The notes under the pieces are model-generated. The model saw only the letters and a list, made by a program, of their open reading frames with translations. It made no database searches and was not told the origin of the DNA. Shown one piece after another: positions 42,407 to 46,927 of a stretch of 46,927 bases of DNA. The DNA comes from Vibrio thalassae (lineage in GTDB: Bacteria; Pseudomonadota; Gammaproteobacteria; Enterobacterales; Vibrionaceae): positions 1 through 46,927 of the forward strand of contig NZ_OANU01000027.1 of NCBI RefSeq assembly GCF_900089835.1, read 5' to 3'. Each line of letters starts with the position of its first letter. Within the stretch, counting starts at the first letter, position 1. The translations under genes were made by a program, and so were the position numbers.

Positions 42407-45400
42407 ATGAATTTTACTGACATTTTCATTCATCGCCCCGTGATGGCTGCCTCACTGAGTATCTTAGTTCTACTTCTAGGCCTTAATGCATTAAAAGATC
42501 TACAAGTTCGTCAGTACCCAGAAATGACAAACACAGTGATTAAGGTGACGACGCCGTATCCTGGTGCTGACGCTGAACTTATTGAGGGGTTCGTAACACA
42601 ACCTTTAGAGCAAGCGCTATCTCAAGTTGATAATTTAGATTTCATGACATCGACGAGTCAACTTGGTTCTTCTTCTATAACATTAAATATGATGTTGAAC
42701 ACAAGCCCGGAAGAAGCATTATCTAGCGTACTATCTCAAATTAATTCTGTTACTAATCAACTCCCTAGAGAGGCCTATAATCCATCGGTAACTTCTTCAA
42801 CCGGCTCAACGACGTCGATCATGTATATATCGTTTTATAGTAGTGATTTAGATTCGAGCCAAATAGTAGACTACCTCGAAAGAGTAGTTAACCCACAGAT
42901 ATCGACGGTGAATGGGGTGTCAAACATTCAGATGATGGGGGGAACACCATTTGCTCTTAGAATTTGGCCTAATCCAGAAAAGTTGGGACAGTTCAACTTG
43001 ACCACTGGTGATTTGGTGAATGTATTACAGCAAAATAACTATCAGTCTGCAGTGGGCCAGTTCAATAGTTATTTGACAATATTAAATGGTACGATCGATA
43101 CCCAAGTCGAGACCGTTGATGGCTTGAGAAGTCTTGTGATAGACAGCAGTAATGGGCAAGTAGTCCAATTACAGGACGTCGCCGAAGTGACGCTTGGTAA
43201 AAGCAGTGATGGAACCAGAGCGTTGGCGAACGGCAAAGAGGCTGTGATCATTGGCATCAATGCTACGCCAACAGCAAACCCACTTGATGTCGCTAAAGGG
43301 GTTCGTACACAACTCCAAGTTATTGAAAAGAATTTACCAAATACTATTCAGTCAACATTGATTTATGACTCTACTTTAGCAATCACAGACTCAATCAATG
43401 AAGTAATAAAGACCATAGTAGAAGCGGCGTTGATTGTTATCGTCGTTATTCTTTTGTTTTTAGGCTCTTTTCGTGCAGTGATTATTCCTATTGTCACCAT
43501 ACCATTATCACTGATTGGTGTTATTGCTGTTATGCAAGTGTTTGGATTCACCTTGAACTTGATGACACTCCTTGCCATGGTACTGGCGATAGGGCTTGTC
43601 GTTGATGATGCCATTGTTGTGGTTGAAAACGTCGAACGACACATAAAAATGGGGACGAAGCCTTTTCAAGCAGCGTTAGTAGCGACAAGAGAGATTGCGG
43701 TTCCTGTAATTTCAATGACCATCACGCTGGCAGCGGTTTATGCACCGATTGCACTAATGGGAGGCGTAACTGGCTCATTGTTTAAAGAGTTCGCGCTTAC
43801 GCTGGCTGGAGCGGTTGTCATATCCGGGTTTATAGCATTAACACTCTCTCCAATGATGTGCTCCAAAATGCTCAAAGCCCACGCAAAGCCAAGTAAGTTC
43901 GAATCCATGGTTGAAAGGGTACTTGGAAGCATCACTGATACGTATCAAAGAGTGTTGTTAACGGTATTAGAGCGTAAAGCCGCAGTGGTTTTATTTGCTT
44001 TGCTGGTGCTGGTGTCCCTGCCAGTTATATTTAGTTTCATCCCCTCCCAGTTAGCACCGGATGAAGATCAAGGCGTAGCCGTTATTATCGGTTCAACACC
44101 TTCGACATCGAATAACGATTACATCCAAGCAAATATGCAGCTAGTGAATGATGTAGTAATAAAACAATCGCAAGTTGAAGCATCACTGGCATTAATTGGT
44201 GTGCCTACTAGCAGCCAAGGTTTAGCCATTGCCCCGTTGATTCCGTGGAGTGAAAGAACTCTCAGCCAAAAAGAGATCTCTGCGAATATAAATAAAGAAA
44301 TCAAAAAAATTCCGGGTATAACTGCGACAACATATCAAATGCCGTCATTGCCAGGCGCATCCGGAGGCTTACCTATCCAGTTTGTTATAACCAGTCCGGC
44401 GAGTTTTGAAACGTTATATGCTATTGGTAACAAGCTGTTAGATAAAGCCAAAAAGAGTCCTCTGTTTGTTTATACTGATGTGAATCTTAAGTACGACTCG
44501 GGTTTGGTTCGTTTAAAAGTCGATAGAGAAGCTGCAGGTGCTTATGGTGTGACCATGCAAGACATTGGGGCAACATTAGGTACGATGATGGGAGGCGGTT
44601 ACATTAATCGGGTCAATATTGATGGTCGCTCTTATGAGGTGATCCCACAGGTCGAGCGTTCGTTTCGTGACAACCCGAGTCTCATCGAAGAGTTTTACGT
44701 GACCGCACAAAATGGAAGAGCAATCCCACTGTCTAGTTTAGTCAGTTATTCCGTTGAAGGGCAGGCAAAATCTTTGCCTCACTTTAATCAAATGAATTCG
44801 ATTTCAATTGAAGCCGTCCCTGCACCCAACGTCGCGATGGGAGATGCGATTGCGTTCTTTGAACAGTTGGCTAAAACCGACCTCCCAGTGGGATACGGTT
44901 ATAATTTTATGGGTGAATCTCGACAATTTGTTCAAGAAGGGAGCTCTCTTTATGTCACCTTTGCGTTGGCGCTGGCGATCATATTTCTGGTATTAGCGAG
45001 TCAGTTTGAAAGTGTGCGCGACCCACTAGTTATTATGTTCACTGTTCCACTTGCAGTCAGCGGCGCATTAATTGCTCTGGGTTGGACGCATATATCAGGA
45101 GAGACCTCTCTTAATATATATTCACAGGTTGGTTTAATTACCTTAGTGGGTTTAATTACCAAACACGGCATTCTCATGTGTGAGGTCGCCAGAGAAGAAC
45201 AAATGTTCAAGGGAGCCACGAAACATGAAGCGATCTTGGAGGCGGCCACGATTCGATTGCGTCCTATCTTAATGACGACCTCGGCAATGATTGCCGGGTT
45301 AATACCGCTGCTTCTGGCCACAGGAGCAGGGGCAGCCTCACGTTACAATATTGGATTAGTTATCGTTGCGGGCCTTGCAGTCGGTACTTTATTTACTTTG

Positions 45401-45517
45401 TTCGTTCTTCCTGTCATGTACACTTATATCGCAAGTGAACATAAACAAAATATTCTGAAAGAAGAGCAAACTGATGCTGAAGGTATCGGATTAATATCAA
45501 AACCGAAAGATACCTAG
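42407..45517 (+). CDS. RND-family efflux pump, inner-membrane transporter
   Basis: This 1036-residue proton-driven exporter is full length for the HAE1/AcrB class. TM1 begins IFIHRPVMAASLSILVLLLGL. Two large periplasmic loops are present (about 35-335 and 555-860). The proton-relay aspartates are Asp400-Asp401 in AIGLVVDDAIVVVENVERH (TM4). A TM10 lysine lies in LITLVGLITKHGILMCEVA. The RND signature block VDREAAGAYGVTMQDIGATLGTMMGG is in the second loop. It would work with the adaptor encoded upstream and an unlinked TolC. Substrates could be dyes, detergents or drugs. The IS630 element starts only 17 bases after its stop, so any downstream partner gene may have been separated. Confidence 0.95.
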   Translation: MNFTDIFIHRPVMAASLSILVLLLGLNALKDLQVRQYPEMTNTVIKVTTPYPGADAELIEGFVTQPLEQALSQVDNLDFMTSTSQLGSSSITLNMMLNTSPEEALSSVLSQINSVTNQLPREAYNPSVTSSTGSTTSIMYISFYSSDLDSSQIVDYLERVVNPQISTVNGVSNIQMMGGTPFALRIWPNPEKLGQFNLTTGDLVNVLQQNNYQSAVGQFNSYLTILNGTIDTQVETVDGLRSLVIDSSNGQVVQLQDVAEVTLGKSSDGTRALANGKEAVIIGINATPTANPLDVAKGVRTQLQVIEKNLPNTIQSTLIYDSTLAITDSINEVIKTIVEAALIVIVVILLFLGSFRAVIIPIVTIPLSLIGVIAVMQVFGFTLNLMTLLAMVLAIGLVVDDAIVVVENVERHIKMGTKPFQAALVATREIAVPVISMTITLAAVYAPIALMGGVTGSLFKEFALTLAGAVVISGFIALTLSPMMCSKMLKAHAKPSKFESMVERVLGSITDTYQRVLLTVLERKAAVVLFALLVLVSLPVIFSFIPSQLAPDEDQGVAVIIGSTPSTSNNDYIQANMQLVNDVVIKQSQVEASLALIGVPTSSQGLAIAPLIPWSERTLSQKEISANINKEIKKIPGITATTYQMPSLPGASGGLPIQFVITSPASFETLYAIGNKLLDKAKKSPLFVYTDVNLKYDSGLVRLKVDREAAGAYGVTMQDIGATLGTMMGGGYINRVNIDGRSYEVIPQVERSFRDNPSLIEEFYVTAQNGRAIPLSSLVSYSVEGQAKSLPHFNQMNSISIEAVPAPNVAMGDAIAFFEQLAKTDLPVGYGYNFMGESRQFVQEGSSLYVTFALALAIIFLVLASQFESVRDPLVIMFTVPLAVSGALIALGWTHISGETSLNIYSQVGLITLVGLITKHGILMCEVAREEQMFKGATKHEAILEAATIRLRPILMTTSAMIAGLIPLLLATGAGAASRYNIGLVIVAGLAVGTLFTLFVLPVMYTYIASEHKQNILKEEQTDAEGIGLISKPKDT

Positions 45518-45534
45518 AAATAACGCCTTGGTTC

Positions 45535-46635
45535 TATACCCGTGATCATTGAAGTTGCTTGATTTTCAATAGAATCAGGATCATGCTACGCACCATGAAA
45601 ATTACACTGACTCCTCAACAGAAACTACAACTCGAACAAACACACGATTCGACTCGTGATGGTCGAGTGCGTGATCGCATTAAAGCAGTTTTGCTTGCTT
45701 CTGAAGGTTGGAGTCAGACCATGATTGCTCAAGTTCTTCGTATCCATGAATCGACTGTTGCACGCCATCTCAGCGACTACGTTCTGTCTGAAAAACTGAA
45801 GCCTGAAAATGGTGGAAGTCAAAGCAAGCTTTCTGCCACTCAAACCATGCAGTTAATCGAGCATTTGACTGAGAAAACCTATTCCCACACCCATCAAATT
45901 GTCGCCTACGTTAAAGAGACATTTGGACTTGATTACACGGTTTCTGGTATGAACAAATGGCTTCACTACAATGGTTTTAGTTACAAGCAACCGAAAGGCG
46001 TTCCACATAAGTTTGATGAAGCAAAACAACAAGCATTCATAGAGGCTTATGAAGCGCTAAAGACAAGCTGTGGCAAGGATGAGTCGATAGTCTTTATTGA
46101 TGCCGTTCACCCAACACTATCAACAAAAATATCTCATGGCTGGATACGAACTGGTCAAGATAAAGTGATTGAAACAACGGGCAATCGCAGTCGATTAAAC
46201 ATTATTGGGGCACTGAACCTTTCGGATATTGGTGCAACCATTGTTCACGACTATGAGAGCATTAACAGTGAATCGATGGTTCGTTTTTTCTGTGAGTTAA
46301 GAAAGAGTTATCCCTTAGCCCATAAGCTTCATACCATCTTGGACGGTGCGGGGTATCACCGAAGTGACTTAGTCAAAGATGCGGCGTTTGTCCTGAATAT
46401 TGAACTGCATTATCTTCCACCTTACAGCCCAAACCTCAACCCAATAGAGCGGCTATGGAAAGTTATGAATGAGAAATCGAGGAACAACGTTTACTTCAAA
46501 AGGAAACGGGATTTCAAAGCTGCAATAGACCAATTTTTTGCTGTGACTCTTCCAGAGATCGCAGTTACTTTGACATCTCGAATTAATGATAATTTTCAGG
46601 TTCTCAAGCCTGCATCTTCAAGTTGATTCGGTATA
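45535..46635 (+). mobile_element. IS630-family insertion sequence, about 1.1 kb
   Basis: Both ends carry related inverted repeats: TATACC-N8-TTGAAG at 45535-45554, and its partner on the complementary strand at 46616-46635 (GGTATA with CTTCAA inside). TA dinucleotides at both borders fit the TA target of this family. One transposase fills the element. It appears complete and lies right behind the RND pump gene. Confidence 0.8.
45583..46626 (+). CDS. IS630-family transposase
   Basis: This 347-residue transposase is read from ATG 45583. An in-frame TTG at 45559 and an ATG at 45595 are alternatives. The N-terminal HTH domains are at about 20-60 (RIKAVLLASEGWSQTMIAQVLRIHESTVARHL). A winged-helix segment containing TVSGMNKWLHYNGFSYKQPKG follows. 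The DDE catalytic core is complete: SIVFIDAVHP (first Asp), HTILDGAGYHRS (second Asp) and LPPYSPNLNPIERLWKVM (Glu). Length and motif spacing fit intact IS630 enzymes, so the element may be active. It acts on the terminal repeats at 45535 and 46635. Confidence 0.92.
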   Translation: MLRTMKITLTPQQKLQLEQTHDSTRDGRVRDRIKAVLLASEGWSQTMIAQVLRIHESTVARHLSDYVLSEKLKPENGGSQSKLSATQTMQLIEHLTEKTYSHTHQIVAYVKETFGLDYTVSGMNKWLHYNGFSYKQPKGVPHKFDEAKQQAFIEAYEALKTSCGKDESIVFIDAVHPTLSTKISHGWIRTGQDKVIETTGNRSRLNIIGALNLSDIGATIVHDYESINSESMVRFFCELRKSYPLAHKLHTILDGAGYHRSDLVKDAAFVLNIELHYLPPYSPNLNPIERLWKVMNEKSRNNVYFKRKRDFKAAIDQFFAVTLPEIAVTLTSRINDNFQVLKPASSS

Positions 46636-46719
46636 TCAATGAATGCAAAAATTCAGTTAAGAACGTCTTCTTATTGGAGACCGAGTGGCAACATAGGAGC
46701 TTCTAGCATTAGCAAATGT

Positions 46720-46927
46720 GGCTCTTCTCCGCTTTGTTGAGTCATAACGCAATACTTATGACTTCTACCATACTGACTAATAACCCTTTTTTAGTCAGTA
46801 TGGATGAATCCTATTTTGACCCAGTTACTTTCTCAGCTTTTACATATTCAGGGGCAGGCAATCCAGTCGATTAAGGTCGATGAATCCACTCAAACTGTTG
46901 ACGTTTACTGTCGTCGAGACCGACGAT
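46720..46927 (+). mobile_element. Left end of a probable ISL3-family element (cut by window end)
   Basis: It starts with GGCTCTTCTCCGCTTTGTTG, like the GGCTCTT terminal repeats of ISL3 elements. Two dyads follow (GTCATAA/TTATGAC at 46741-46762; a 12-bp arm pair CATACTGACTAA/TTAGTCAGTATG at 46769-46802), then a short ORF that resembles an ISL3 transposase start. The right end is outside the window. Confidence 0.55.
46804..46927 (+). CDS. Partial ISL3-family transposase N-terminus
   Basis: An open frame from ATG 46804 runs off the window end with 41 visible residues. It begins MNPILTQLLSQLLHIQGQ and continues IKVDESTQTVDVYCRRDRR. The pattern of a short hydrophobic helix followed by a beta strand and a basic Cys/Arg segment matches the start of ISL3 transposases, where a zinc-binding Cys region comes next. 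This is a call from pattern only. The start codon lies immediately after a strong 12-bp-stem hairpin, which could limit translation of read-through transcripts, as in other IS. Confidence 0.5.
   Translation, partial: MNPILTQLLSQLLHIQGQAIQSIKVDESTQTVDVYCRRDRR

Noticed and set aside
43069..45321. Several minus-strand ORFs inside the RND pump gene
   Set aside because: They are shadows of the strongly supported pump frame, with no motifs or start signals of their own.

Overview
The window looks like a Vibrio chromosome, most likely the smaller one of a species near the harveyi/parahaemolyticus group. This is inferred from gene content: a glyA2-gcvH-gcvP / XRE-cupin / gcvT glycine cluster, a fruBKA operon with divergent cra, GlyGly-CTERM serine proteases, SgrR-like and APC/RND genes, integron-cassette-like attC sites, and palindromes of the type that gives spurious 'SFLRRQES' ORFs. 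No rRNA, tRNA or replication genes were seen, so the replicon assignment is not proven.

Layout. (1) 1-3150 is accessory. A run of RNA hairpins ends in a terminator-like stem, followed by three small plus-strand genes (GST-like, Cys-rich, membrane) with attC-like sites and no integrase. A 16-bp tandem repeat and an HU-like gene lie between imperfect 57-bp direct repeats. (2) 3151-10505 is the glycine cleavage cluster: glyA2, gcvH and gcvP on the minus strand, a divergent XRE-cupin regulator, then gcvT. Copies of TTTCCTATAGGAAA sit in the control regions. (3) 10736-13257 holds two tandem secreted trypsin-like proteases and an mscS remnant. (4) 13423-18602 is fruB-fruK-fruA with divergent cra and three Cra-like operators, then two small genes. 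(5) 19664-30099 is a glycan-uptake locus. It has a MalEFGK-type ABC importer behind an ADP-ribosylglycohydrolase-fold protein with a C-terminal LamG-like domain, and divergently a GH1 beta-glucosidase and two overlapping LacI-family genes. (6) 30174-33592 has a 6-phospho-beta-glucosidase divergent from an SgrR-like regulator. (7) 33641-38914 is mixed: small hypotheticals, a fused PEBP/AraC pair of broken genes, a SpoU methyltransferase and a GntR-ABC operon. (8) 38915-46927 has gene remnants (including a chitinase N-terminus), an APC permease, an RND efflux adaptor and pump, a complete IS630-type element, and the left end of what looks like an ISL3-family element.

How the parts work together. 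Glycine and serine one-carbon flux is encoded by the gcv cluster and probably controlled by the adjacent XRE-cupin protein. Fructose enters through FruA/FruB, is phosphorylated by FruK, and is controlled by Cra. The ABC locus probably imports an unknown oligosaccharide or glycoside that is cleaved in the cytoplasm by the GH1 enzyme and the ARH-fold protein, under the paired LacI regulators. That ARH/LamG-containing locus is the best candidate for an undescribed pathway here. Broken genes (mscS, PEBP, araC, chitinase) and two IS elements mark recent rearrangement in the flanks.
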